From: Epiperipatus broadwayi
Lineage: Eukaryota; Onychophora; Udeonychophora; Euonychophora; Peripatidae
Assembly (NCBI GenBank): GCA_028023455.1
Contig: JAQFVV010000022.1
Coordinates: 6,655,100-6,719,099, forward strand
DNA length: 64,000 bases
Reading direction: 5' to 3'
This document shows positions 12,151 through 25,905 of the stretch, in pieces. The number at the start of each line of letters is the position of its first letter. Positions within the stretch are counted from its first letter, which is position 1. A program made the position numbers and the translations under genes. Below the pieces are notes generated by a model. That model worked only from the letters and a program-made list of their open reading frames with translations. It did no database searches and had not been told where the DNA came from.

Positions 12151-15100
12151 TGAAATTAATAGGCTATTTTTAAAATAGAAGACTGTGTTTGTTGATTATT
12201 GATTTAATCAAAGGGAGTAAATCACTTTTCCCAAACTATGACTTAACAACACTCTAAATATTGAACAAAGGAATCAAGAATAAAATTTAATTTATTTCTA
12301 TATTGTAACCTTATGGTTGGGTCAAATGTGAAAAATTTTAAATAACAATAATTGAAATATATTAAATCAGTATATTATATTAGTGCTATGTTATTATAGT
12401 TGCCAAATTGTATTTTAAAATTAAATAAATGTTATCAGTAAATCTCCTGAGAGATATGCTAAGCCCTCTGGCAGGATGTGTATGAGATTTCATATGCAGT
12501 TTGTCAAGTGGACTAATTTTTAATAATATTAAAATGATAATTTAATAGTGTTATTATTAATTTGAAAGTATAAATGTTTTGATACTTTATTATTATTAAA
12601 TATTAATTAGAAAGACTTAAATTTACAACTCTTTTAAATTTATATTTGTAATCAACTTAAGCATATTTTTATTGTGATTTAAAATAGTATTGAACAGCCT
12701 GATTAATTATCAGTAATGAATATAGGGGGAGAAGTATTAATTATATGCACATACCAGGCTGTCATTGGTCTATTTTTTTTGTACCATAATTCAATTTAAT
12801 AAAGGGTATAAATAACTTAATATAAGTAGTAGAGGGGGACTATTAATAAAAAGAACAAGAGGAAAAATATTAACATCTGAATCATAACAAAATTAAAGAA
12901 AGCAAGGAGCTGAAAAAAAAAAATACTGAATTTGATTTGACCTGAATCAAGATATATTGTAACTCTTAGATTATGGAATAGAGAATTTTACCTCCTTGCA
13001 TGCACTCTGACCTACTTATCTATCAATTGACAATCGTCAGGATTTCACACAGAAAAAAATGGGAACCATTTTGGAAAATGAGTATATCATAAAAGGGTTC
13101 TTCAGATCTAAAACTGGACAAGAAATTGTAAGCATGAGATTTTATTTTATTTATTACAATAATTTTAATCACTATATATCATTATGTGCATTTAAAAATT
13201 ATATGCCATTAATTTAGAATGGTAAAAAAATAACATTCTGTGTTTACAAAAAAAAAAAAATTCATTTTGCTTTTATATCAAACGTGTATATAATAAAAAT
13301 CTGACTAACAATAATTTGGACAAAGCTTTTTAAGTTCAAATTGAACTCATTGAAATTTACTTCAAATGGATAATAAAGTTCAATAAATTTATAAAATGCA
13401 TGGATTTAGTTTACATTTCTTTTAAAAATATATATATCAGAATAATCTTTTGGAACGCTAGCTTAATTCATCATTGAAAATAAAAATATGTTTACTGTAT
13501 TGATAAATGCAAAAGAAAATGTTTAACTCAGTTATTAAATATATTTAATGGAAATCCTGATAAAAGAAAACAATAACCATTCATTATATTATTAAAGAAA
13601 ATATTTAATACTATTGATATAAAAACATAAATGAATAAATATCTGCTTCTTTATAACTGTGGTGGAATGCTGGAATTAATATTAACTTTAAATATATTAA
13701 CAAGATTTTAAAATATTGTTCTTGATTATTTTATAAATTACAGTGAATGAAAAAAAAAAAAAAAAATGTTTTGAAAAAGTTTTTCTTTTGCTATCACAAT
13801 TGAACATATTATTGAAGCTACAATTTGGTTTAGAAAGAATGGACTCAAAAATTCTGCAGAAAACATTTATAAGCACAATTATATTATTATTTTATTGCTA
13901 TAAAGTCTTGATGGTTTTATTTTGTTTTACTGTATTAGGATAAAAAAAATATGGATGCATCGCTTTATAAAATATTGTATCGGTTGACAATGATGTCATT
14001 TTCCCTTGCCAGTCAGCTTACAGTAAAGGATCTTCAATTACGAACTATGGGAATACAGTAAAATAGTAATTTTTTTATCCATGTTTATTATTATAATACA
14101 TTAGTTTTTGATATGTTATTAAGGCATATTCTTTTATTTGTGGTATGAATATGCAATTATTTTGAAAATAAATTAAGGTAAAATTATATACATTTATTTT
14201 ACTGGTTGGTTTAAAATTTAATATTATATTTATTTATCTAGATAGAGATATTCACCTCTTACATTTATGAAAATAGTTTATTGACATTCTATTTATGGGT
14301 AAACAGACATAATAGTATTTATTTAGGATGACACAATTATTTTATTTTATGGAGTTTTCCATACAAGTAGGTATACATTCGTATTATATCTTTATTATAT
14401 GTTGCCTATAATTTAGTATGTTCACTTTAGTTTATAGAATTTGCTATTTTTCATTGACTGTGTTTCTTATTATTGCAAATTTTATTGTGCTTTTAAAAAT
14501 GTTTTATATTTGTTTGACTTACAATATCTTTGTTGGTTTCATACACTATTTAGTATTTATATTGTGAAGTAGGATATTTATCTTTTACTGTATTATTTTA
14601 TCTTGCCATTGTTTTGATGAGGATTTGTGTTAGTTTCCATTTGATAAGTGTGAGAAACATATAATTTCATCAAATATTGTATCATTGATATTGTGCATGG
14701 GTAGATGGAGCATACTCTCCCATTGTTTATTCCATGAAAGGATTACATTGTCGAGGCTGATAATTAGTTAATACTTAACTGGCATAGTTTAATCCCTAGA
14801 GTGGATTATTTTCATGGCATGCATTCTGTTTCCCTGTATTGAGACGATGTCCATACATTTTATATCTAGGAAAAAGGTATTGGAATCTGCCATATTATTA
14901 TACAACTATATACTATTGTTTGAAGAACCTTTCTTTATTGTCTGATCCCTCATGATAATGTCTAGTTATTTTCCACCATGTATGAAGTTCTTGATGTTTT
15001 AAAATTATATGGCAATGATAAAGTAGAGTTAGCTTCAGGGATACTTGTTTATCTAGTGTTTGGCTAAATAAAAATAGTGTATGTATTGTGCTGTAGTACT

Positions 15101-16313
15101 TTGTCAACAGTTTACAAGCAAACCAACATAATTTATTATTAATTTTAAAACTTATCTTGTATATGGCATAAGAGATACACATATGTAATGTTATTTTATT
15201 GCCATCAAGCAGTATTTTGCTGATGGATCGGTAAAGACATTTCAATAGTTAGAATGATTGTTTTATGGACATAGTATCCTGTATACATTTGATTTCTGGT
15301 GTGCTCCCATATTTATGTAATAAATTCTTCATGTTAAACAGTAATAATTGTTATTTGTGCTTCATATGATAACTGCCATTATCATGCTACTGATTAATAA
15401 AGTTTAGTCTTTTTTTTTAATGCCGTCAATAGCATACTATAAATAGAGGTTATGTTACTAGACTTAATCAGTGCATTAAAACTGTTAAAAGGGATATACC
15501 TGTAACCAAGTGAAATATACCTTGTTTTATATATTGTTTCTAGAAAGATATATGTTGTAAATTGATTATTATTTTAAAAAGTTGTAAATAGTGTAAATAA
15601 ATCTTGTTGTTTTGAAAATATATTTAGTTGTCTGTGGTCTTATTGTTAATCATCATCCATATTATTATTGCTATCAACACATTATTTTATTGTCTTAAAG
15701 TCATCATCAATTAATATAGTATATTATATTACACATTACTATATCACAATGATTTTGATAAACTTTTATATTTAAAGTAAATGTAGAATTTGTGGCTTAT
15801 TGATCAGAACATTGTTGATCTTGAGCCCATGTCTTATTTTAAATAATATTTTAAATGTCTACTGGTTTTGGAATAACCTGTTTATTTGAACCATAAGATA
15901 TATCATTCACTGATCTTGATCATATTCCCCATAGTTACTTAATAAAAAAAAAAGTTTGTAAGTTAATGTGCTTACTTTATTAAGAATTTATTTGTACTTC
16001 ATAAAGCTCAAAGTTCATATTACTGTTGGTATTCGGATTGCCACATATTCTTTATTAATTCTATTTTGTTTTATGAGCTGTTTTATTTGTTATATTTGGG
16101 TAGTAGCAAAATTCCTCTCACTGATCCAAGTATATCTTGTAAAATGATAATATTTAAGTATTTGAACCCTGAGAAAAGTAAATTACTAATTCACAGTTGT
16201 AAATTTGAATTTAAGGTAAATTTTAAGGTTAAAGTTATTTATTGTGCTTTGGTTTGAGTTATGTTTATCCTCACAGTTAATTGAATTTGTATAACTCTAA
16301 AATGCAAATTTCT

Positions 16314-16370
16314 TTTCTAATTTTTAAATATGCTGGTTTCGTTTCTAATTTTTAAATATGCTGGTTTCGT
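16314..16370. repeat. Tandem duplication of a 28-bp unit
   Basis: TTCTAATTTTTAAATATGCT and the following GGTTTCG occur twice in immediate succession. A recent local duplication with no evident function. Confidence 0.7.
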
Positions 16371-18740
16371 CAAACTTAGAATCTATACTTAGTTTTATTT
16401 ATTTAGCCTTACTGTTATTTAATACAATATTAGTTTATAGTTCAGGATCTCATTCTCAATTATCAACATTGTTCTCATATTTCATCTTGATTTTTCTTTC
16501 TTTTACGTCATCTTCATTTTATCTTAATTCATCATAATTGATTCATCCTTCATTGGTTCCTATTCTATCATCATCTCAATCATTCATTATCCTAACATAT
16601 TTTCTTTCTCTTAAGCTCGTTCATTTTCATTACTTAATTATTATTTATTTTCATCATCTATTTATCACCTAATTCATAATTCAAATGCCATATTCATTTC
16701 ATAGACCTGATTATTAATTACTTATTGGTTTACAAATATTAAATTTATCTAATAGTATTTTGCTATGGATTTTAAAGCAAGTTTAACTGATATTGAAACT
16801 AAAAGTTATTTTCTTCATGGAAACTTTGTGACCTTCCTTAGATTTACCACTTCATGCTAGCCAGATTGATTTTAAGAAAGTAATATTTTATTTTAACATT
16901 GTTTTCATGTACATATTCTTATTATTCATGTAGAGGTGGTTACAATATATATATATATATTGTGTTAATATATATATATATATGCATGTAAATTCTGTTT
17001 TACAAATGTTTCTCCATCAACCTGTAGACATGCACTCTGAAATAAATATCATGTATATAACCAAAGATATCCAACAAGTAACATACTTTGACTTTTACAG
17101 ATTGTTATCACTTCCTAATTTTCATGATATAGAACTATGAAGATAATTTTTTTGTATCATACGCTGATTCAAAATTTGATTTAATTAATAGAAAAACTGG
17201 AATATAGATGGCTAATGTTATTGACTTACGGTGGATGCCAGGACCGTCTTATATAGATGGCCTGAGCTATTAATTCAATTATTTTAAAAGTTGTAGTGGA
17301 GAACACCATTATACAAACAAAAATTTAATAATGAAAAACATGTCACAGACATCATCATGTATCACAATTTTTTTTTTTTACTTATTCTATAATGTTTTAT
17401 AATTATAAATTAAATTTAAAACATTTCCACAATTAAATAATTAAATTTTTTAAAACTGAGTAAAAGTACTGCAGAGGAGTCTCTAGTTCTAATACATTTA
17501 AGAAGTTCATAAATAAACCATGGTTATTAAATATATAGCACTGAGAATATAATACCATTTTATTGAGATTAACAATGATAGGCATACTATAATAATAATT
17601 CACAAATCAGATTCAAAAGGTCATTTTAACAAACTTGAGAATATCATCCACTTTTCTGAATCAATATTAATCTAATAATTACATAAAAAATAGTCCCCTT
17701 TCATCCACTATCATGTTATTATATGATAAATCAATCAATCTCTAACATTCAAACAGGATGAAAGAGGCAAACACTCTAAAGTACTATTAATCAAGTCAGG
17801 TTACAATCTCAAATATATCTACTATTTAAATCCTAATATTTTTACAAATTTGTTAAAATTACTTTTTAAGTGTGACTTTTGACACATGAAAAAAAAAGTG
17901 TGACTTTTGAATTATTACTATGGTATGCACATTAAAGTTAGTCTTCATAAATTTATTATATATACTGTTTTTCAAATAGAATATTAAATTTTTGGGAAAC
18001 GAACCAAGAATTTCTGAAAAATAGGACAATATAAACTGCAGATAATGATGGATGTAACAATGAATCTTTTGCTAATTCTATATTAATTTGGATTATTAAT
18101 AAACTCCTTTGAAAGTTTTTAATTGATGTGAAGCAATTTTTTTATAAGAATATTTATGCTACATTGGTTTTATTTTTCAAGAACCTTCAGGACTAATGGC
18201 ACTTCTGTTTGGAGATACATTACCATATGTTTCTTAAAAATCTATTTTATCATCCGTAACCAGAATTAATAGTTAATATTCTTTTGCCTATCAAAACATC
18301 TTTTACAATGTGAGTATTGCTAATTCAGCAATACAAATGAAGAGACATAAACATAATGGCATGGACAAAATGAATCTTTTGAAAATGATGTGAGTACACA
18401 TTTTAATGCGTCCTCTCAGATTCTAATTAAAATTGTTTCTTTTAATTACAAAGATGATTTGTTCATTTAAATTTGGCATAATGAAATATGTTATCCAAAT
18501 AAAAAAATAAGAATCCTAGCCATAGGATAAAGGTGACTATGGTTTTTGAAAAACCAAAGACACCAAAATGTATAGATGCTGAACTGAGTTCAGATCTAAA
18601 TGACTATATAAACAAATGAGTTTGGTTTGGAAACATTATGGTGTTTTCATCTTGGGTTCCTAGATTTATAGTTAAACAAATAGGTAAAAGGTGGTATTGG
18701 AGAGTTGCATTACATCCTAAGATCTAGGTGCAGTGCTCCC

Positions 18741-18801
18741 AAATCCCAAGCTCTCCACTGATTAAAGCCACAAGCTAGACACTAATCTGGTGATGTTGGA
18801 T
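18741..18801 (+). ncRNA. Hammerhead ribozyme motif, copy F (decayed)
   Basis: The core reads CUGAUUA and GACAC, and the cleavage triplet is AUC in place of GUC. Clearly homologous to copy G but with several invariant bases lost. Confidence 0.6.
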
Positions 18802-19147
18802 GAGTAGGCACTAGATAGGGATTTTATGCACAAACTTTCCCGCATTCACTAATTATGAAGGCTTGCACTTGGTGGCCCTATTGTACGGAGAGTTTAATAT
18901 TCTTATTAACAGTATGTGTAAGCATATGAAATGGTGATCATATGATGTTTTGATGGTTTTTTATCTATCCTGCCCATAGGATAATGGTGACTATAGTTTT
19001 TGAAAAACCATACAAGCAAATGAGTTTGGGTTGGAAACATTACAATGTTTTCATCTTGGGTTCCTAGATTTATAGTTAAACAAACAGATAAAAGGTGGCT
19101 ACTGAAGGATTGCATTAGATCTTAAGATCTAGATGCAGAGCTCTCAA

Positions 19148-19206
19148 ATCCAAAGTCCCTCACTGATGAAAGTCACAAGCTAGAAACTAGTCTGGGTATG
19201 TTGGAT
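19148..19206 (+). ncRNA. Hammerhead ribozyme motif, copy G (core intact)
   Basis: The plus strand reads CCCUCA, CUGAUGA (19163-19169), weak stem II AGU/GCU, GAAAC, UA, GUC, UGGGUA. The invariant core is present but inner stem I is weakened by a mismatch. Predicted cleavage after 19192. Antisense to cic. Confidence 0.65.
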
Positions 19207-20800
19207 GAGTAGACATTAGATAGAGATTTTATGCACAAACCTTCTTGCATCCATTGATTATGAAGGCTTGCACTGGGTGGCATTACTGTGTGGAGAGTTT
19301 GATATTTTTATTAAAATAAGATGTGTCTTGACTGCTAACTAATATATGTATATGTGAAGTACCTAATAGAAAATATATTCTGCAAAGTCTATTGGTAAAT
19401 TAATTTGCAACATTCATTGCTTTTCTGCATATTTCAAGACCAAATAATAGCTAGTTACCATATATAGATCCTCTTGTATGTGGATTATATTGTTTAGTGA
19501 GTAAAAAAATGATTGGCCTTTTGTTAATACAAACAGTTAATTTATCAGTCAACATATTTTTCATCATCTCTTTGACATGCATGTGCAAAATCTAATTAAA
19601 GACTTCCTTATTTGAAATTTTGTTCATTGTATTCACCATGGAGTGGATCTCATATGAACTTCTCATTGATACACTGATGGATAATATTATGAATATATTA
19701 TTTAGGAATAATAATTGCAGATGTACAGGAACTTTTATTCTTAATTTCATAGATTAAAATTGTTATAGTCAGATAATTGCAGACTTGAGCAATACTAAGG
19801 TCTGAGAAGTGAATTGAAGTACTGATGCATTGGATATAATAACCAAACAGTTTATTATTTCAGAGTCTATAAGTGATAGAAATAAACCAAGATTCATAGA
19901 TCTTGAATTCCAGATTCTGCTAATCTATCACTGCACTAAATCACACAAGATAAATGCATTGGATAATGACCAACAACGATGGAAAAAATAGATATCATCA
20001 GCACCATTAGCAGAATCTTTTAGTGAAATTTATGATGATTTCAGTTTTTCTTCTTCACAAGATTTAAACAGGTTAATTAATATGTTTCCTAAAGCGGAAT
20101 TGAAGTGATTCAACATTATATAAGGTCTATCAGGATCATGACAAACTGACCATTATCAGTTAAATGTGCAACAGTAACATAATTTGACGAGATGAATCGA
20201 ACAGAAATAAGAATGCTAGTTGAGGATACAAAAAAAAAAAAAACACAATTCAATGATGATTTACTTTCCACCGGTACATTATTTAAAAAACAAATGTATT
20301 CCCTTTCCACTGATATATATGTTAATAAGTTAGGGTTTGTCTCATAATGTAAATATTATTTCAATCAACCTATAATCAGAACACTGGATTTTTTAAATCA
20401 AGAATTCATTATATTGTGCACTTTCCTCAGATATTAAGGCTCTTAACATTAACAGTTGCAACTATCATCAATTTAGATTTGCTATAAACTTTCCAATTTC
20501 TTTGGTTACAAATTGTTTATATTACATGATAATTATTTTTTTTCACTTGGGCATTTATTTGGGAAATGAGATTATGATATATTTAAGAATTCTTAAAAAT
20601 TCTTGGAATAAATTTTGGTCGAATTAGTATTTCCCTTTTAATCTTAGATAGTTTAAATTTTGATTTACATTCTTGATTGATAATTATAACTATCATCTTG
20701 GTAGTGGATAAGGTAAATCTTAAACAGAAATAATGAAGGGATTCCATATTTTCTGAAAACATATTGACAATTCCCATATTTTCTATATTATGTTATGGAT

Positions 20801-20840
20801 TTCTGATGAAGATCATGAGTTAGTTATATTCAAAACATGT
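20801..20840 (+). ncRNA. Possible decayed hammerhead core
   Basis: TTCTGATGAAGATCATGAG followed by ATTCAAAACATG resembles the CUGAUGA ... GAAAC layout of Penelope-type hammerheads, but GAAAC has become CAAAAC and no GUH follows. A weak candidate only. Confidence 0.2.
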
Positions 20841-22932
20841 TATTGTTTTAGAATAATGAAAAAACTTTTGACTCAAAATGATTGTAAATAAATTTTGTCA
20901 AGAAGTTGCCATAAAATGTACTTTTAAGCTTATTTTTGGATTTAACTTGGTCCTAAAATTGAAACTCTTAGTATTGAAAGCATATGATTTACTGTAATGA
21001 TAGATCATTGTAATTTCGATATGGTGGCACTGTCTTTTAGGACATTAAATTCATATGAGTATATAATTCTCTTTCAATTAACACATTATGATATTTCATT
21101 ACATAACTTTTTACTATTTACAGATATGTTATGTTCTGTCTTAATATAAAGCCAACCTTTGATTACAGCAATAAGACAAAATCTACGAAAAAACTAAAGT
21201 AATTTTAATTATGGTTCCATTGTAAGATGCTCTGAAAAAAAAAGATTTGCTCATTTTTCATCATAAAATGAGTTAATAAAAATATCCATGTTTCAAACGT
21301 CTACACATAAGTTATAGATTCCTTTCATATAAATTAAATTTAATAAATATATTAGAAGTAATTTCTCTTTAAACTTAAATATTCCTCACTAATAAAATAT
21401 CATCGAAAAATCGACTGAAATATTTTGTGGTCAGAAACTTTAGATCTATTTTCTGAGATGCTAATATGCAATTCATTAGTGTTTGCAAAACAATGATTAC
21501 TATCTTCATAGCTTGAAAATCTTTTTTGTTTTATGGTTTAAATATGGATTCGTATGGAAGATCACTTACAGATTTATCTTTATTTACTTGTTCATAATTT
21601 TGGATTATATTCAAGGTAGTTTTTAAACAATATCCAATTTATGAATGTTCATAACATTATATTTTTTTGTGTACATTACAATTAATATCATTGCTCCTAG
21701 CAATGAATGAGATTTATCTTTTACAGAAATACCAATATTATTAACTCATGTTTTAGAATATTTTCTGGCAATATTTTACCAGTTTTTTTTTTTCAAATAC
21801 TACAAACTGTGAATTTTTTTTAAAAAGATCTTTTTAAAAATCAGTATTAAGAGAATTATGTATACATTAATGCTGATAATAAAATAAATCTTTTTAAAAT
21901 AACTTTCCAATATTGGCTTTTCAAGGTTTACTATTAAAAGCATCAATATTCTCTTTATTTCTAAGAAAGTACATATATTAATACTAGGATGAACTAAATT
22001 AGAAATTCAACATGGTGACTATGTGCTAACAGAATAAAAAAATTAGCACTTACAATATTTCTTGTTGATATGTATTAAATCAAAAATTTAAGGACAACAT
22101 TTTCAAATAATTTGATTACTTTGATGATGACATTCATTAAATAGAAAGTACCTTTTCTATCAACAACAAGAAAAAAAATTGTTACAAATATACCATGTCT
22201 ATTTTTCAAATACTGAGTAAATTTGAACTCCACATTTGTTGGATATAACTAATATTTTATGATATGTAATAATTTTAAAATTGTAAATAAATTTATTACA
22301 CAGACTGAAAACTAAAGCAAACTCTTTGTGCATAAAAAAAATTGCATTAATTGCATCTCATTCATTAACAGATAATTTTTAATCATCATTTTCTGTCTTT
22401 AGACGTCTATTTCACTACACTTCTTTAACACATAAAGCAGTCAATAAACTGATTGTAAAAGTGTTCTCAATATTAGTTTTTTTTGTTTGGCATACTAAGT
22501 AAGACTAAGACTGTCTTTACAGTGTTACAGTTCTTCTTAGACAATAATCATTAACTAAAACTGTAGTGCACTTTACTTTATTTCTCAACTTGTAAATAAT
22601 ATCAATATCTAAGGACAACTTTTCTTTGTTAGCATGAAACAAGTTTTCATACTTATTGAGTTTTACCAGTTTTCAGCATTCCATTCTGATTTATTCTAGT
22701 AGCACACAAGATCATTATCACCTTCTTCATAATTGCTTACAGTTTAGGTGTCACCTAAAATTCCAGCTGATGGTGACGTAAAATCATTTTCAAGAAAAAT
22801 TTATATTTCCAAATATACGAAGTCGGTTCCAGTACAAGCCTATTCCTAGATCATATAGGTATTATTACTTTTCATTTCGAAGTATATTCTTATTTTTCTC
22901 ATTTTATTTTCTTTGCATTTCTTCATACATTC

Positions 22933-23188
22933 ATATATATTGCTTACAATAACCTCTTTATATACACTTTAATGCAAAAACCTTTTTTTAACGAGTCATT
23001 TATTTTCCTGACAGTTTCGACTGTCTTGCAGTCTTCATCAGTTATTTTAAAAAGTAGAGGAATTTAAGATCGCTGTGATGAAGTCTGCAGGACAGTCGAA
23101 ACTGTCAGGAAAATAAAGGAATCATTAAAAAAAGGTTTTAAAGTGTATATAAAGTGATTATTGTAAGCAATATATACTTTTCATTTTA
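22933..23188. mobile_element. Foldback element with two hammerhead-like arms
   Basis: The left arm, from TATATTGCTTACAATAA (about 22936) to about 23041, recurs inverted from about 23073 to 23188, with a spacer of about 35-40 bp. Each arm carries GAAGNCTGC...GACAGTCGAAAC, a Penelope-type hammerhead core. No coding capacity. Confidence 0.7.
23005..23043 (-). ncRNA. Penelope-type hammerhead core
   Basis: The minus strand reads CUGAUGA, A, stem II GACUG/CAGUC with loop CAAGA, GAAAC, U, GUC. The core is complete and stem II is a perfect 5-bp helix. Stem III would be only two pairs closed by one base, and no good stem I is visible, so activity as a monomer is doubtful; known Penelope-type hammerheads with tiny stem III are thought to act as dimers. 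The partner arm (23072-23110, plus) reads GUGAUGA and has lost the first core C. Confidence 0.55.
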
Positions 23189-24090
23189 GTACAAAACTAT
23201 TATCAGCAATAATCATATATATCCAGCTTTTATACACTGTGGGTTTTGACAGGTTCAAGTTAATATATGCATGCACTGAGCAAATTTCAACATGCTGATT
23301 TTTCAAAATTTACAACAAACTGATTTTAGAATAATTAATAAATAAATTTAAAAAAATTAACATTAAAATGAATAATCTTATATATTATATTATATAGCCC
23401 TTCTAAATTCTTTTCTTCCTCCTTTGTTTTTGCTTTCTTCATATATAATATTGAATTTCAAAAATCTTCCACTTTTCACTTTTCAAAATTGTTCATTTCA
23501 AGGCAAAATGCCAGATGTGAATAAAATAAATAAATAAATGCATGGTAATTCTAGGTATGAAATTTTAAATAAAATATTTATTAAAAAATTAACACTAAAA
23601 CCACTTAACATTATGAAAATACAGTATGTATATCCATTTTAAGTAAATTCTTAGAAAAATATCTATCCCATACAAAAAAAATAAAGTGATAAAAAAATAT
23701 ACATCCGAATGACTGGAGCAATAATTTAAGTATTAACAAGAATATAAATTATTCTGATCTTTTAAAGTTACATTTAAAAAAAAAGGGGGGCATGTTAAAT
23801 GTTCTGTCTGAAGCTTAACTTTATAGGCAGAAAATTTTCAAAATGTAGATTTGAAGGCAAAAAAAAGAAGGTAAATTGAAAGAATAACAACAGTGTTCGA
23901 TGAATATATGCAAAGAATTATTTACAAATTTATAAAATAAAAGAAGAATTGGATTTGCTGGCATAATGGAAGTATAAAGGATACTTTAAGCAGAATGATC
24001 CATGATAAATAAAAATAAGAGAGGTTGGTGAAAAAAGAAATTCTTTTAAAAAAGGAGAATGGCTATAATTTTGTGTGAACTAACAATCTG

Positions 24091-24215
24091 GTAAAGTAGT
24101 GAACTTGAGAGCTATAAGTTCCTGGATAAATTCCTAGCTTAATCTATTATTTTAGTGCTTGACTCACACAATCTCTGAAGCAATTAACTACACAATTATA
24201 TAGTATTTGAAAATA
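24091..24215. repeat. Degenerate tRNA-like short interspersed repeat
   Basis: The stretch with GTGAACTTGAGAGCTATAAG, TTCCTGGATAAATTCCTAGC and AATCTATTATTTTAGTGC resembles sequences near 55330-55400 and, more loosely, 19885-19955. The spacing of the blocks recalls an A box and B box, so an old tRNA-derived SINE is plausible. Too decayed to be sure. Confidence 0.35.
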
Positions 24216-24871
24216 CATTCTCAGCTATAAATACTTTTTGGCTCCTTTATATTTAAAAAATTATCCTGACAATAATGTTTTTGTAACTCATGTTCATAAC
24301 TAATTATACTGCATAAAGATTTACAAAAAATATAATTATCTATATAAAAATAATTCACTTATATTCATTATGTAAAATTTGTAATTAATATTTTGTTTGT
24401 AGATATTTGCACAGTGTTCTACAACTTTGTAACAACTGAGTTGAATCCTACAAACATTTATTCTAGCATCATTAGTACATATCTCAAATAATATTTTGAA
24501 TTTGAGATAATCAAGTGATGCCTTCATGAAATCAGAGGAAAACTGGCATAAATTAAAAAGATTGAGAGGAAAAAGAGAAAATTAAAAATTGGCCAGAGAG
24601 TGATTGAAAAAAAAATTGTTCACAATTCCAGGAATCACAAAAATAAAGAGAAACATAAATATATACATTTTTCTAATATTAATTCTTAAAAATGCTACTA
24701 TAATTAGAATACTGAAGAACAAGAAAATACAATAAGTAAAAATAAATTAGTTTATTGGAAAAGAAATTTAAATGGAAAAAAAAAAATTGAAATGGCAAAA
24801 AAAAAAAAAAATCAGAAAGATAATAAAGCTGCTAAAATATAAGAAGTGGCAAAACCTTAATAATATCTCAC

Positions 24872-25389
24872 CCGTCTTTCTCTCTTTATCCCTTTCATTC
24901 CACACTCAGCAACAATCTCCTTGTAGCGTTTTCCTTTGCATGTCCTCTGAGGCTTAACCTCAATTTCATGATTATCTGCAATCTTTTCAGTGCCTCTTTT
25001 TTCTTCTAACAAGTGCCCTTCAGTAGGATTTCTCTCCCCTTCCTGTTGCCTTTGGCCATCTAGGTATTGCTGGGTTCCCAGCTGCGGCGGTTTGTCCAAT
25101 GATGTTCGTATTTCTGAAGGAACACTGATACTAGCCACAACAGGCATATTCAGACTTGTCTGTACTAATGTCTCTTTTGTTTTGCCACTCTGAACTGTAA
25201 TTGGAGGTTGTTGTAAGGACTCCATAGCGACAGGAATATTAGCTACAGATGCTTTAATTCTATGGGATTTGTTTTGTTGGACAGGAGTAGAAATATAACC
25301 AATTTCAGTTTTGTTTTCAGGATTAATGCTGATTGTTTTAGGAGATAAATTACTAAATGTTGTATTTCCAGTTTTTACATTGATAACAC
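24872..25389 (-). CDS. cic: cic exon with KASVANIPV motif, before the C1 region
   Basis: A 518-bp exon with acceptor TTTTTATAG and donor CGG|GTGAGA, open for 172 codons in the phase demanded by the previous exon. It includes SHRIKASVANIPVAMESL, matching KVKAAIASIPVGSFE of vertebrate CIC, followed by a Glu/Gln-rich stretch and a basic end (GKRYKEIVAE, then GIKRERR). The basic tail may contribute to nuclear localisation; that is inferred from composition only. The frame would read on seven codons to a stop past the donor, but the good donor and the phase-0 fit with the exon at 95-1 argue for splicing. The intron after it is 24.8 kb, so further small exons inside that intron cannot be excluded. 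Confidence 0.9.
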
Positions 25390-25794
25390 CTATAAAAAAA
25401 AGGTAAAAATATAATACCTATTAATAATATAAAGCAATGAAAGATATAGAGTGATATAAGCAATATAAAGATAAAACATGTAAAAAATAATACAATTCAT
25501 ACATTTTACAATAAAATTTAATATGTGTTAAAAAAAACAAACATGAAAAGATGAGTTATAATTACATTGTGAACTTTTTTTAATGAAGTGAAAATTTCTG
25601 TTGAAATGAAGTCAAAATATTTGCAATCAGAAATACAATGAGAATGAATGAGGCTCAAGTGAAAATCATTTAGGAAAAATTTTGTAATGTTAATTTAGTT
25701 TTCACTAAAATTTATAATAGTAAACAAAAAATGTTATTTTCAATAATAATAATAATAATCAACTGGTTTATTGCTTGGGAATTCATTTGAAATT

Positions 25795-25905
25795 TGAGCA
25801 CCAGCAGTGATAAGATACTGAGCCATAATTCATATAGCTTGGCCTCTAGAATCCTCTATTCTACCAATGCATTGAATCACGCATGATAGTCAATTTTCAA
25901 TTAAG
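25795..25905. repeat. Degenerate dispersed repeat
   Basis: TTCTACCAATGCATTGAATC followed by ACGCATGATA recurs in diverged form near 57430-57463, preceded in both by a GGCC-containing segment. Probably two copies of one old short element. Confidence 0.35.

Larger units (their letters stand above)
18508..19320 (+). mobile_element. Hammerhead-repeat head-to-tail dimer
   Basis: Two plus-orientation units of the 444-bp family, here about 405 bp apart (equivalent sites at 18781 and 19186); the second unit lacks the segment with CAAAGACACCAAAATG. The first unit starts at the CATAGGATAA block and the second recurs at 18974. Possible short target duplication AAAATAAGA on both sides. Each unit carries a hammerhead motif. 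Confidence 0.7.
96..24871 (-). other. cic: cic intron, 24.8 kb
   Basis: Very AT-rich intron without convincing open frames. Named elements inside it are listed separately (1031-2474, 3382-3614, 5405-5465, 5866-6052, 10020-10195, 11570-11940, 12005-12150, 16314-16370, 18508-19320, 22933-23188, 24091-24215). The stretches 96-1030, 2475-3381, 3615-5404, 6053-10019, 12151-16313, 16371-18507, 19321-22932 and 23189-24090 hold only AT-rich sequence, homopolymer runs and a (TA)n tract near 16950-16982. I recognise nothing else in them. Confidence 0.7.

Noticed and set aside
14913-15245. 110-codon minus-strand open frame
   Set aside because: No recognisable domain, composition of chance AT-rich frames, no splice or conservation evidence.
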